From Eucalyptus grandis (Eukaryota > Streptophyta > Magnoliopsida > Myrtales > Myrtaceae), in assembly GCF_016545825.1 (NCBI RefSeq), contig NC_052616.1, positions 59,355,278 through 59,419,277 of the forward strand: 64,000 nt of DNA, in the 5' to 3' direction. Within the stretch, counting starts at the first letter, position 1. Each line of letters opens with the position of its first letter. Under the pieces are notes generated by a model that worked only from the letters and a program-made list of their open reading frames with translations, did no database searches and was not told the DNA's origin. The position numbers were made by a program, and so were the translations under genes. Shown piece by piece: positions 50,351 through 61,380 of the stretch.

Positions 50351-52310
50351 ATGAAGGCGTCGGCGCCGGGTTTTCGCCCGCATTCGGGGACCTTCCCGGA
50401 GCTCGTTCTTTCCGGCCTTGCCTATGTTCCGAACCCGCGATCGCGGTGTCGTTTTAGACCCAGAAACCAGGTGGGCCTTCGAGGGGCCTGCTCGAGCCAA
50501 GAGGTTAGAACGCATAGACGGTGTAGAAATGGTGGCGAGTTCGAGTCCTGATGGCGAGGATGTGAAGTGTGGAGTGAAGCGGCGGCAGCAGCAGGAGAAG
50601 CGGCTCGCTGTTGTCGTTTCTGGAAGAGCGTCGAATCTTCAGGCGATCTACAAGGTTAACATGGTGGGATTGATCCGTGGGTCGTTGTCACTGAGAAGAG
50701 TGGTAAAGTTTTGTCCCTTCTTATCAGCCTTGACACTCTCATCACCTTTTTCATTACGTGAACGTGTTTGCGGCTTTAGTTTGTCTCGATGCACGACCGC
50801 GTGATACCGTCCTGACAGCTCCACTTTGAACGATGAATCCAAAGTGGTAGCTTAACGAGGTTAGGCGTGTGCACATTCTGTCGGTCTGTTAAATGTTAGT
50901 ATTCAAAAAGGTGATGATATGAAACGATTAGTAGATCTGTGAGTAGTCAATGAAGCATGGGCGGAAAAGAAAGTCGCCCTTCGATCGGTTATTATTTTAT
51001 GGTGCGAAAGAGGAGATATCATGGAGAATGATTCTCGGAGGTGTCAATTGTGTCTGATAGCATTCACTAAGTGATTTTTACTGTACAGTCTATAACACCT
51101 TATCAGGTTTACCTGCATTTGAGAGTTCAGAGCATATGCCAATATCGAGAATGCCTAAAGGGTCGTACTTTCTTTTCCCCTTTTCTTCAAGCAATTCTCA
51201 GTGCCTTCGCTTGGTCTGAGCGGGCTTGCATTTCTCACTTTTGCTGCGTCCATCCTGATCCTGTTTGCCTCATGCTGTGATGATTCGATGTGATATTTAG
51301 ATCGGTCATTAGCCAGAACTCCCCGTGACCCTGATACCTAAGCAGCCGCCTGTCATTCATAAACATTATGTATGGCAGGTTGTGCAGGTGTAGTCTTTGC
51401 TAGAGACACGGACATCCTGGTTCTTTTGTTCCCCAAACCAAACAAGATCCCGATGCGCTGTCTGCAAGTGACCTGGTTGTTGCTCTCAGGTCAGTCTTTA
51501 AAGCATGAGGTGTCACGTTTTTGCCTCTTTATCTAACAAGACATGCTCTGTTCACCTGAAGAGATACAGTAATTTCCTAAACTACAGCAGCTTCTTGTGT
51601 CTAATCCTTCCATAAAAGTGGCGATATGGTTGTTCCTGAGCTATCTGTAATATTCCGGGTAAAGTTCTGGGCATGTGCATAAGATGTCATTGTCTATGAT
51701 ACATGTCTGTTCTATTTTATGTACGGAGAGATTGAGCCATCCTACCTAGGGGGAGAGAGATCCTGTCGTTGCTCGATAATGTGTGTTTTTCTCATTCCGA
51801 TCGAATTAATCGAGTCTTCCCCAAAATCCATCATCAATACTCATCCCTTTCTTCTTCTGGCTATTGGGGGAAAAGGTTACTATGGAATGAAAGTGCATGA
51901 TTTAGTCATTGCTTCTGGGGCAAGGTACATTCCAGAATCGAGCCCGTAGAGCCGTGTTTGTCTTTATTCTTCTCTTTGGTTAATCATAGTTTCTTTCGTG
52001 CACGCATAGTTAGATAGTCCAGGCCAACTATCCACTTCATCGATGAGCATTACGACAGGGGATGCATTCTTGCTCAAAGAGTCGTCCTGGTTTTGGCCAA
52101 CTACGCTGCAGAGGAACTGGCCACAGGAGTTCTCCAAGTGGTAACTACTTCAATGCTCTTTTTACTACAATCATGTTGAAATTTCAACTGGCAGGCTTGT
52201 TAGGTCTTGTCATTATACTTAATCATTAGGCTATGCCTTGTGCTTTGTAGGAGCATCGTTTATATGTGGAAGCATTAGCTGCTCTACTCGTGCTTTCAGG
52301 GTTAGAAATC
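50351..52310 (+). pseudogene. Decayed phosphoribosylglycinamide formyltransferase (GART, PUR3-like)
   Basis: Recognisable pieces of the purine-biosynthesis enzyme in order: KRLAVVVSGRASNLQAIYK (50598-50654; family has VSGGGSN), a shifted-frame WVVVTEK, GCAGVVFARDTDILVLLFPK (about 51378-51440), then DALSASDLVVALR in the next frame up to a donor near 51489. Further on are SIINTHPFLLLAIGGKGYYG and MKVHDLVIASGARY (51828-51925), PTIHFIDEHYDRGCILAQRV (about 52027-52087), and EHRLYVEALAALL (52252-52290), after which the family sequence stops. The catalytic NIHPSLLP motif reads NTHPFLLL, the phosphate-binding GGGSN is altered, and there are at least three frame changes (near 50430, 50670 and 51450). 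It is therefore a non-functional copy; an intact gene should exist elsewhere. Confidence 0.8.
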
Positions 52311-52701
52311 AATTCTACAATTAGTAGATCTATAAGCCGGTTTACAGAAGCTTATATTGGGTTTGCACCCTGCATTATGGAGTTGAGAAAGATGAACTCA
52401 TGGACTAATAGCTACTTCGTGTTCTTAGTATACCCAGAACAGAAATCATCTACCATCATAATGGAAAAAGGAATTCATTCTTCACTCGTCAACAATTCTT
52501 CTGTACACGAGGTGCCAAAATCTGTACAGTCTTATATCAACTGGCATGTCTGGAAAATTCAGAAAACCGACCACGAAGCTGAAGCGAAAGAAGCTTCACT
52601 TCAGGCCATTCTTTTGGATCAAAATTGGATTGATTACTCTATATAAGAATGGAACTGATTGCAAAAAGCTTTTGAAAAACAAAAGAATCCAGCGACTGCG
52701 A

Positions 52702-53709
52702 TCACACGCCCCTCCCGTTGCCGCCAAAAACCTTGCTTAAGTACCCTGCTCTCAGCGTCGTCTTGCTCGTGAAGTCGTCCTTGCAGCGGTACGATATCTC
52801 AGCCAAACTCTCGTGCCTAACAGGTAGCCTTCTCACGCCAGCAGCCTCGTCGAGGGTGGTCCTCTTGTAGTTGCTGAACCACTTGGCCTTCATATAGCTC
52901 TTCCTCCTCCACGGCGGGATGAGCAGCCCCGTGCTTTGCAAGGATTGCTTCATCGCCCCGCACATCAGCCTGATCGCCTGCTTTAGCTCCGCCGGTCTGC
53001 CGACAAAAACCGGAGGGAACACATCGACCAGCGACGTGTAGTGGTCGGAGGGCCGTGCAATTTCGAACTGCCCGGCGAGAGAAACCTCCACGATGTAGCG
53101 CGTTCCTTCCACATTGACATCGACAAACTCGTAGGCTCCGGCCGGATGCCTCGATGTCCTGTCCCAGCTTGATTTGCAGAGACCTGTAGGATTACAAACT
53201 GGTCAGTAACTCACACCGGAGCTGAGCAAATCTTGCCGATAGACAACGAAAAAGAAGCAGCTAAACTGACCAGCATCGAAGCCCTTGAGACGCAAGCTGA
53301 TCACCAGTTGACGCTTCATCCCCTCCGAGAACCCATTGTTCCTCATCAACCCCCACGCAGCTTCGACCTCCGTCCGGATCTTCCTCCTCGCGTCGTCCGA
53401 AACGCCGTCCCCGTCGCCGTCGTCGCCGCAGCCACGGAACAAGCCGAGCAGCTTGTCCTTGGTCGTCTCGGAGTCGGACCAGCAGCTGCTCTCCGACTCC
53501 TCCAGCCCCATCTCCTCCTCCTCTCCTCCATCTCCTCCTCCTCCGCCTCCACCTCTCATCGCTCCCTCCTTCTCGATGAACGACGCCACGAGGTCGGACA
53601 GATCGGCGAGGCTCTCCCCCTCGCCCTCGCGCCCCCCTGCATACCCCACGTCGTCGAAGGCCGCCGCCGCCGTCCACCGCCCGAACCTGACCGCCGCAGC
53701 TCTCGCCAT
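52702..53709 (-). CDS. DUF506 (PDDEXK-like) family protein
   Basis: Two exons: 53709-53271 and 53183-52702 (phase 1), 306 aa. It starts MARAAAVRFGRWTAAAAFDD. The N-terminus has a region with LADLSDLVASFIEKE, then a Gly/Glu-rich linker and SSCWSDSETTKDKLLGLF. The conserved core follows: AWGLMRNNGFSEGMKRQLVI, SLRLKGFDAGLCKSSWDRT, PAGAYEFVDVNVEGTRYIVE, FEIARPSDHYTSLVDVFPPV, FVGRPAELKQAIRLMCGAMK and PPWRRKSYMKAKWFSNYKRT. This is the plant DUF506 family, reported in databases as PDDEXK-nuclease-like, with no settled biochemical function; members are often stress-responsive. It appears intact. A cluster of CACGTG boxes lies about 1.7 kb upstream. Confidence 0.93.
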
Positions 53710-55364
53710 CTCTCTCGCCCCCGCCGCCGTCGCCGTCCGTCGAAGGGTTCGTGAGGGGAACTCGCGGAGGAAAGAGGGTCGGATTTATAGAGGAGGAGGA
53801 GGACGAAGGATCGAAGGACGAAGATGGCGAAATGATGTGCACATAAAGGACGAGGACGACCGAGACGAAAATGGCGAGAGGATGGAGTAAGGATGGAGAT
53901 ATAACGTGGGCATCGGGGCGGGGGGTCGGGGGAGGCAGGTAACGGCGTCAAGGCGGTACGGGACGGGGAATGGACGATGCACGTGGGCGCAATTACGGGG
54001 GGAGTTTCGAGGGGATAAAGAATCTGTCGGGAAATGACGGCCAAGTACATCGCTTCAAGGTTCCCCACTTTTGCTTGCACTTGCTTGTCACTCCAAAGGG
54101 TTATTTTTTCCTATTATCGTTAGAGAGCTTGCTTGAGGAGACGAGAGAGATTTCGTTTGGTCCTACGTGGAAAATTGTCCTTTTTTTTTTTTAGCCTTTT
54201 CCCACTGTGAATTGGGATCGCGTGTACAGTTTTTCCATTTGTGGCGGCTGCACTTTTTTTCCACGGGCGATCTGATAATGGTTAATCGAATAGATTTTTG
54301 TCATGGATGCGGCGTGCTAGGTTTGATTTTGAAAAAAATTTAAAAAGGGCGAATCGCGGTGCCAATGTGTGCTCATTTTGAAAATTTTCTGTTTGAGTGC
54401 TTTGAGATGATATAAATTGTGCTTAAGTTTGGATAGACTGATTAGGAAAGAAAATTAGAAATTTGACAAATTATGACAATGAAAGAGAAAAGATATGAAG
54501 GGATTGCATAATAATGTTGTTTGGACATTAATGAGGATAAAAGAATGGAAAAAGAATTACGTCATGATAAAATAAAGGGATTGCATATTATTATGTCCAC
54601 AATATGTACTCCAACTTTTTTCTTGTGACAAAAAAAAAATTACCAAACTTGCATTTGTATGATAAAATTACCTTCGTGAAGGTTTTTGTCAACAAGCATA
54701 GTAAAAAATCTACTTACATGGACAACAAGATACAAACAATGTTGACATTGGCACTCGTGTAGGATAAGGAAAATAAAAATGACGTCATTTTGATTAAAAA
54801 TCATTCGATGAAATCTTGACAGATGCCGAATATGTTACATGAATATAAAGTTTGATATTTATTATATCATAAGAAATTTTTAGAGTAAATATGTCAACTT
54901 ATGCATAATTTGAATGTGTTAACAAAAAAAATTATGACAATATATCACAATGGGTATTGTTTGATGGTTTTTTTATGGCTTGATTTAATTTTATCAATTT
55001 AAAAGTAGATATAAAATAAGGATATAAGTGGAAAAGGAGAATCAATCTGTATATTATATATACGACTTCGAATCCCTCCGGGATTTAAAATATACGAAAT
55101 CTATAAAATTAATTCTGAATATTAATTCACAAATTCAGATCGCTTCTGAATCTCCAATTGCTTGGAGACTTTCTCAGTCATTTCCCCCCCATGTCAACAT
55201 GGTTGTATTTTCCAAAGCCCTTTTTTTCCAGGCCGTCCGTACAAACCCCCGCCGACTCAGTCCAGTCCGCGACCGATGACGTCTCGGCATTGACGGCGTC
55301 ACGCGCGACCGTTAGCGAAAGGCAAGCGCGAGTCCCGTGTTCTCCCCCCGTGAGGTGAGGCGCT
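53710..55364. other. Upstream region of the DUF506 gene
   Basis: 53710-54000 is GC-rich and includes the likely 5' leader. It then turns AT-rich (54200-55150) without a supported gene. Confidence 0.45.
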
Positions 55365-55458
55365 CACGTGTTCCAAGCGGCACGTGGGACACGGCAAGGG
55401 AATGGACACGTGGAAGAAAGGAGTCCCACGTGGCGGAGGACAGTTCGGATGCCACGTC
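55365..55458. promoter_or_regulatory. Cluster of G-box / ABRE-like ACGT elements
   Basis: Four perfect CACGTG palindromes at 55365-55370, 55381-55386, 55407-55412 and 55427-55432, plus a CACGTC at 55453-55458, all within 94 bases. CACGTG(G/T) cores bind bZIP (ABF/HY5) and bHLH (PIF/MYC) factors. The nearest gene start is the minus-strand DUF506 gene at 53709, for which this is an upstream position; no gene starts directly downstream on the plus strand before 59586. Confidence 0.7.
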
Positions 55459-55849
55459 ACGAGATGTGGCGAGTCGACGGAGAGTCTTGAATCTGGTCTC
55501 TTGTCGTTTTTGGTTCTGCTGTTCTCCCGTGAAACGCGACCGGATTCAACGAACCGGAATGATGTCCGGGTTCATTGTATGTCGCTGTCGACGATGGTTA
55601 GGATTTCGGTTTATAATGTTTTTGGTTGGGTTACCGACGTTTTGGGTTGGGTTGTACTAAATGAGTGTCGTCCTAACCACTGAATGCACTTATTAGGTTG
55701 GATTTGTTTTGCGAATATCTGGATTAATTGAAAGAATGAGTAAAAGGTTTTGTTATCCATCATTGAATTCAAGAAAATGATTTGTTGAAAAAATTAAAAA
55801 TCATTTTCCAAAATATATAATCAAATTTCGGGACTTGAATTGGAAACTT

Positions 55850-56610
55850 TGTGTTTGGACCCGAGAATCGACATAGGAACCCCAACACTCATTCCCAGGC
55901 CCTTGATAGGGGTTGGGTCTATCGAGGTCCATCGAGGCCAAGGCTAAGACTCTTGTGCCCGTGCCCAAGATCCTGATGCTTAAACTTGGGTTCATTGAGG
56001 CTGGGCTTAGGTTCATCAAGGTCAGGGCTCAAGCCCTCGATGCCTACGACCTAAATCCATCAAGGCTAGGGCCTTAACCTCGATGCTTGGGCTTGAGACC
56101 TAGGCTAGGAATTGCAATGCCCTTGCACAAGTCCTCATAGCGTCCACGTTTGCATCCATTGAGACCAAGCTTGAAGCTCCGACACTCAAGATTGGGTCCT
56201 CAACATTTGAGTTCAGATCCATTGAGGTCAAACTTAGGACCTTGGCACCCATGCTCAAGTCCTTGATGTCCACTTTGGGTCCATCAAGGTAGGACCTCAG
56301 CATTTGGAAACTAGATCCAATGCTTCACTTTGGTCCATCAATATCGGGCTTGCCCTGTCGAGGTTTGGGGCCCAACCTTGATGGACCTAGGCATGGGCGT
56401 TGGGGTCTTATGCCCAACCTTTGTGGATTAGGGCTAGGGTGATAAGGAGCTAAGCACAGGCACTACGTTTTTTGACATAGATTCTGTGGACTCAGGACCG
56501 GTGCCCATGCTCATGCTTGGGAGTCGGGGATCTAGGCTTGAGACTCTGGTGCTCATGCCCGGTTCCTTGACTTCTTCTCAGGTGCAAGGCATCGGTGCTC
56601 GAGTGTATGT
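55850..56610. repeat. Degenerate minisatellite
   Basis: About 750 bases built from loose copies of phrases such as TGGGTCCATCGAGGCCAAG, TTCATCAAGGTCAGGGCTCA, AGCCCTCGATGCCTACG and CCATGCTCAAGTCCTTGATG. Unit length looks like roughly 55-65 bases, but copies are too diverged for me to fix it. It gives spurious open frames on the minus strand with recurring SMD residues. Confidence 0.7.
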
Positions 56611-56769
56611 CTACAAAATCAAATGAAATTTTCCTTACCAAAAAACAAAAAAATATTGTTCAATTTATTTTTGGGTTTCATCTAGATACTAGAAAATTAT
56701 TAAAATTTTCCGAAAAAATGATTTTCTAAAAAATATTTTAAAGAAATATCACATTTTTAGCGAAATAAA

Positions 56770-57050
56770 TAGAGCCTAAGGATGTGTTTATTTCACTGAA
56801 CCATGATAAAGGAAAATATTTTTTATGGAAATCATTTGAGGAAAACAACTAGTTTTCATTTGTTTGGTGGTTTAGGGGCAGTTTCCTCCTTGAAAAGGAA
56901 GTTGTCTTCCTCTAATCTAAGCTCATTGTTTTTAGTCCATGGAAAATCATTTTCCTTAGATTGATTAGCTTTCTGTCATCCAAACATCGGAAAGCTAGAA
57001 AACAATTTTCCGTAAGTAATTTTTATTTGAACAAGTGTATTCTAAGGCTC
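56770..57050. mobile_element. MITE, same family as in THO1 intron 17
   Basis: It shares with 44700-44960, in the same order, TTAGTTTTCATTTGTTTG-like, GGTTTAG.G..AGT, GGAAGTT.TCTTCC.CTAATCTA, TCATCCAAACATCGG and the ending ..TCTAAGG. It is directly abutted by a second MITE at 57052. Confidence 0.6.
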
Positions 57051-57258
57051 CATTTGTTTCATGAAAAATGAATGACTTAGAAAGTAGATTTCTAAAAAAT
57101 GACTGCTTGTATCTTAAAATAATATAATTTAACATTTAAACATTTTAATAAATGATAAAATTATTTCCCGTTCGTTCATTTATGTCAATGATATAAGTGA
57201 TCATTTTTTTTCAAACATTTACCACATCATTTATTTTTTGAGAAACAAATGCATTTTA
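57050..57258. mobile_element. MITE, same family as in IBR1 intron 2
   Basis: Inverted ends: AAGGCTCCATTTGTTTCATG on the left and the complement of GAGAAACAAATGCATTTTAG on the right, each with GAAAAATGAATGA-like inner sequence. It matches 14250-14482. Non-coding. Confidence 0.65.
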
Positions 57259-58199
57259 GGTTATGACATATTTCTCTTTTTAATCCAACGAATATATTTT
57301 TTTTTCATCTGGCCGATTTTTCTATCATCATGCATGTGGTTGGTGCTTTAAAAGTTGCGAAATGTTAATCCCAAATAGAAGTTTGAGTTGTCGGAAGGTA
57401 GAAGGCGACAAAAGAGCCCGAAACCCAAAGACAAAAGAGACTTGAAGATTTATTATATTAGGGTTACGGACGAAAGGCGATCGCGACCACTGATCTAAAA
57501 TAACAACTTTTTTAATCTCAATCATCGGAGTTGATTAAAAAATCACAAGATTGGCGCTTGCCCATTTAATAACCCAAAAACAAATCAAAAGAAATTACTA
57601 AAAATGAAGACTCTGAAAGATAGTGCACTTGCATGACAGTGAGATAGACAAGATTGTCAGCAACATCTAAGTTTGACATCACCATCGGTAAATTCTGCAC
57701 ATGGAGAAGATCAGTCGACGGTATGTTTTGGCCCGATGAAGATTTTGACTTCAAATTGTTATTAAGATTACCCCTCTTAGCTTATTAAATAGCTTGGTTT
57801 CTCAAAAACTACTTGGAGTCTCAGTATGGAAGCAATGTGCAATACTTTAGTTCACGCGTTATCGCAAGCAAATTGGATTGAAATCGTGCGAAGAAAGCAT
57901 GTGGAGTTGAACAACATGTGGAATACAATGAGCAAGGATACCCATGCATGTGAACTATCGAATACGAGGAATTATGAATTGAAAGGCTCTAACATATTTC
58001 ACAATAAGAAATGAAATACCTATCGTGCATTCCACACGCTTAATTGGCCAATAAGAGCAATGCATGGAATACATAGGACAATATCTGACTATCTAAGTTA
58101 GGTTATCAATTCAACTATCTAACTTAATGTACACTAACTAGCCCTCCAAACTAAATGTAAATACAAATTATCTCTAGTATTCACCAAAGCAAAATGTAC
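57259..58199. other. Gene-poor stretch
   Basis: A plus-strand ATG frame at 57826-58014 (62 codons, MEAMCNTLVHALSQANWIEI...) has no recognisable relatives and no splice context I trust. The rest is non-coding. Confidence 0.35.
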
Positions 58200-58760
58200 A
58201 ACTTCAAAAGTGTTAAGGGAGGAAATTCCACAATGATTGAGATTCAAGGAGGGTTATGGCTTATAAGCCGGGGTCCATCCCTTCACTCATGAGGGCCCTT
58301 ACGATAAGGATAGGATTGTGAGGATATGACACGGGTTAAAGTGAATAATATCTCGTGATAGAACACACAAAATTTCAGCTCAGGCACCACTTATGGGAAT
58401 CCTAATAGACTCCCTGCATAAAATACTTTTCCCACGCATCCTTGACTGGGTGCTTGTGTTAAGGGAGGGATGAGTCCCATGTCGATTGAGAGGTGAAAAT
58501 ATGGTTATGCCTTATAAGCAGGGGCTCACCCCTACCCTGACAATTGCCCTTTTATAAGGATAAAGCCGTGATGCCTACGAGTTAAAGCAGATAATTCCTT
58601 TCGACATGCCGCGCGTGAGTTCTAGCATCATCGGATGGCCCCATCTCTGGGAGTCCGATACGGAGTCCCACACAAAAAACACAGCTCAGATCCATCCTCG
58701 ACTAGGGGCGTTGTGTTAAGGGAGAGATAATTCTCACATTGGTTGAAATCCAAGGTTAAT
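58200..58760. repeat. Tandem LTR-like repeats
   Basis: Three starts of GTTAAGGGAGGGA/GTTAAGGGAGAGA occur near 58217, 58458 and 58713 (spacings about 241 and 255). Each is followed by TCCCACAT.GATTGAG-like sequence. The first two copies also share CTTATAAGC.GGGG, GAGGGCCCTT-like, AAGGATA and GTTAAAG...ATAAT. A TGTTAAGGGAG...CCCACATTGGTTGA opening is typical of plant LTR edges, so these are probably nested or tandem LTR remnants. Confidence 0.6.
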
Positions 58761-59145
58761 TTAAACCTTTCTCAATAAGAGGGCCAAAGGGACGTGCACA
58801 AATCTTGACATCATGAAAAAAAGACCACAACACCTAAGGAAATATATTTCTGGACAGCTGTTTTACTTCACTTTATGCAGTGTCAATTTGGAATCGTAAA
58901 ACTGCCCTCCATGTACGGTTAATAAGTTCCTAAGCTAGTGGACAAATTTTCACATGATGAGCCAGCGTGCATACCTCGGGCGTTGCTTGTAATGAAGCAG
59001 ACGCCATGCCAACCTATTATGTCAAATTAGTTTAATAGATTCTCACTCCCGCAAAGCTGAGAATCCTCTTTGAATATATCGATTGAGAACCGACATGTCA
59101 TTCCTTTGGCCAACAAAGATTCTAGACAAGGACTCCGAATCCAAA
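58709..59145. repeat. Dispersed repeat copy 1 (paired with 63533-64000)
   Basis: Shared landmarks with the window's right end: GAGATAA.TCTCACATT..TTGA, GGAGGGCCAAAG-like, CAGGCGTTGCTTGTAATGAAG (here CGGGCGTTGCTTGTAATGAA), GATTCTCACTCCCGCA and GCTGAGAATCCTC..TGAATA. Both copies lie in the same direction. Non-coding; part of an LTR-like or TRIM-type element. Confidence 0.7.
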
Positions 59146-59585
59146 TAGGACAAGAATCGAACCTGATGGTGATCTTCTTGGTGTTTGATGTGTATAAAAC
59201 AGAGAGAAAAGACAAAAACAAGTTTTTTCTCATCGTCTATAATCCCATGTAACATCATGAATCTTCTTGGGAATCATCTCCATAACTGGTTCCATGTCCC
59301 TTCTGATTACCACTGGCCATGAAATCCAAGAACATAAGAAGGTAGAGATTGCAAAGGAAAATTAGGTAAGATCCAACACTAGCATCGGCAATCTGACCTT
59401 TTTTTTCTCTTCATTAGTAACAGCATGCAAAGAACTCAAAGTACAATTTAAAAAACATAGATCTCCTTATTCCATGCAATTTCACGTTATTAACTAAGGC
59501 CCTCCAATGTTCATAATTATCTTCTTTTGCTTTTGACATTAGCACAAAGTACTCCTCCTCAAACTTGGATGAGAACCATCAAACC

Positions 59586-60134
59586 ATGGGTGCAAAAGTA
59601 AGCGGTTTCAAGCATCCAAAAGCTCTCACATGCCCTATCAACCACAGCGATCCAACCCCACAATCCTCCATCACCAAATTGCTCAAGCCTGAGTGCTTGA
59701 AAGTCAATAAGAAGAAGAAGAAGGTGAAATTACTTCACCCACAAGGCAAGAAACTAACCAGAGTCGAAACGATGACATTAGAGGAATACTTACTAGCTTC
59801 TCCTAGTTTTGATCAAGTCTTTTTGGTCTCCATTGATGTTGGTGAAGTTTGTGTGTTTGAGGATTCGTCAAGCAAGTTCCACCCGTCTCGCTCGGGACCA
59901 GTCAACGATGCAGCTTTGTCCATGAGGGCGAGAGGCATTTTGCCCTTGGAGAGATGGGTGAATATGCACATAGAAGTCGAAGACAAGTGCCCTTCTGAAG
60001 CATGTAACATGACGCACGGTGAAAACGGGCGCTCGATGAAGCGGGTTCGGTTCCGGCTGCCTCAAGAATCTGACATCATCCTATTTTATTCCCCGAGGGA
60101 GCAGCTCGAATGTGATGAAGAGAGCGATGCCTGA
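59586..60134 (+). CDS. Plant-specific small protein of unknown function, putatively N-myristoylated
   Basis: Single exon, 182 aa, starting MGAKVSGFKHPKALTCPINH. I chose this ATG because Met-Gly-x-x-x-Ser is a classic N-myristoylation start and because family members I remember begin MGxKxSG. Other features: a Lys-rich stretch (NKKKKKVKLLHPQGKKL), then LTRVETMTLEEYLLASPSFD, the pattern shared by a group of uncharacterised angiosperm proteins. A variable middle follows, and the conserved end is MKRVRFRLPQESDIILFYSP then an acidic tail. No enzyme motif. It probably sits at membranes via the lipid, by inference. A possible AATAAA lies 13 bases after the stop. Function unknown. Confidence 0.85.
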   Translation: MGAKVSGFKHPKALTCPINHSDPTPQSSITKLLKPECLKVNKKKKKVKLLHPQGKKLTRVETMTLEEYLLASPSFDQVFLVSIDVGEVCVFEDSSSKFHPSRSGPVNDAALSMRARGILPLERWVNMHIEVEDKCPSEACNMTHGENGRSMKRVRFRLPQESDIILFYSPREQLECDEESDA

Positions 60135-60146
60135 TTCTCTAACACT

Positions 60147-60152
60147 AATAAA
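60147..60152 (+). terminator. Possible polyadenylation signal
   Basis: AATAAA shortly after the stop codon of the 182-aa protein; the distance is short, so the true signal may lie further on. Confidence 0.3.
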
Positions 60153-61380
60153 ATGGCCACTTTTGTGGTTCATGTGGTGACAGTGTTGGGCCTCACGCTA
60201 TTTCATCTTCCCTGAACTCCTTCCAGCAATTCCGAAGGTAAAATTTGAATTTCAAATGATGATATTACGCTATTATTAATAATGTGCATGTTAGGGCCTT
60301 CAGTTGCTCAGTACAAGTTCTACAATTCTAATAGAGCCTATAGCCTTTGGTGAAAATAATCTGGACCATATATATGTTGTGATCCTCTTGAAGCGAGAAT
60401 CCCTGAGGGGGTTTGATGGATTACCGAGCAAGCTTGTGAGGTAGTTACTCATGTTTGGTTTGGGTTCTCCCAAACCTACCGATTGCGAATTCATTACAAT
60501 TCAATTTATTACGTAAAGTTTGTTTTTGCTATAAGGGTTGTCATTAATCTATTAGTGATTAGTCAGAAGTCAAGTAAAACATGGATACCGTTTTACTTGT
60601 ACAAAACCGAGATTTAGGTCTGAAGACTTGATGCTAAAATTTATTTAATGCACAAATTTCATTTTTTTTTCATCTTTGTATCAAAAAAATTGTGATCTTG
60701 CCCATTTTAGAGGCTCTAAGTATGTTCTTTTATGCAACCATGCACTGCCAATTAATGAATTGCACGCATCAATAACGTAAACAACATATTGACAAGATAA
60801 ATAGAAATACGATAATGATAGCGTGATATAAAGTACGGAAATAAAACCCAATATGATATCGGACAAACGATATTACACTGTCATGTCGTTAAGTCTGCGG
60901 ATAGAACACCATTAACTATGGTAAAAATTGAACATGCACTTGACTTTGGATTGAACAATGCATTGGTCGGACCAATTCCTTCCGATGTTTGCACATTGAC
61001 GGCGTCAAACCACCATTTGCGAAGCGCTAATCCCACATTCTCGTGTTCCCCACCAGGGAGACGGATTGGAGAAAATATTGGGTGGTCTCGGAGCGCCAAG
61101 TCAGCATGGTCCCCGGCCACTCACGAGGTGCCATGTGGAGGGGTGGGCCCACTTGGTGTGTTCTGCCTTCTTCCTCTCTCTCCTCTTCCTAGCCTCCTTC
61201 CCATTCTCTCCTAGCCTGCACGCTCTCTCTCTTGTGCAGTGCCTTTATTGCGGCTTGAACTTTTCTCTTTCTTTCTCAAACGAAGGAAAGAGAAGCCTAT
61301 TCTTCTCCATTTCTTTCACCTGAAGGTTTCAAAATTTTGAATCTCAAATTTTCTCCCTCTGCGCTCGTTTATGCTCTGCC
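60153..61380. other. Intergenic DNA
   Basis: AT-rich to about 60900. Then a more GC/CT-rich part (60940-61330) reads like a promoter and CT-rich leader (CTCTCTCTCTTGTGCAG) but leads into no recognisable plus-strand gene. The phrase CATTGACGGCGTCA with a following ..TTCTCGTGTTCCCC also occurs near 55289-55345, hinting at a diverged duplicated promoter segment. Confidence 0.4.

Noticed and set aside
52266..52646. 126-codon plus frame as an independent gene
   Set aside because: Its start is the last recognisable GART piece (EHRLYVEALAALL); the rest is unconserved read-through of the pseudogene.
53233..53890. Plus-strand open frames over 170 codons
   Set aside because: Antisense shadows of DUF506 exon 1; Ser/Pro/Ala-rich and not conserved.
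57826..58014. 62-codon plus frame starting with ATG
   Set aside because: Short, unlike known proteins, in repeat-rich DNA.
58200..58760. Regularly spaced repeats as a CRISPR-like array
   Set aside because: Units are about 240-255 bp, diverged, LTR-like and in plant nuclear DNA.
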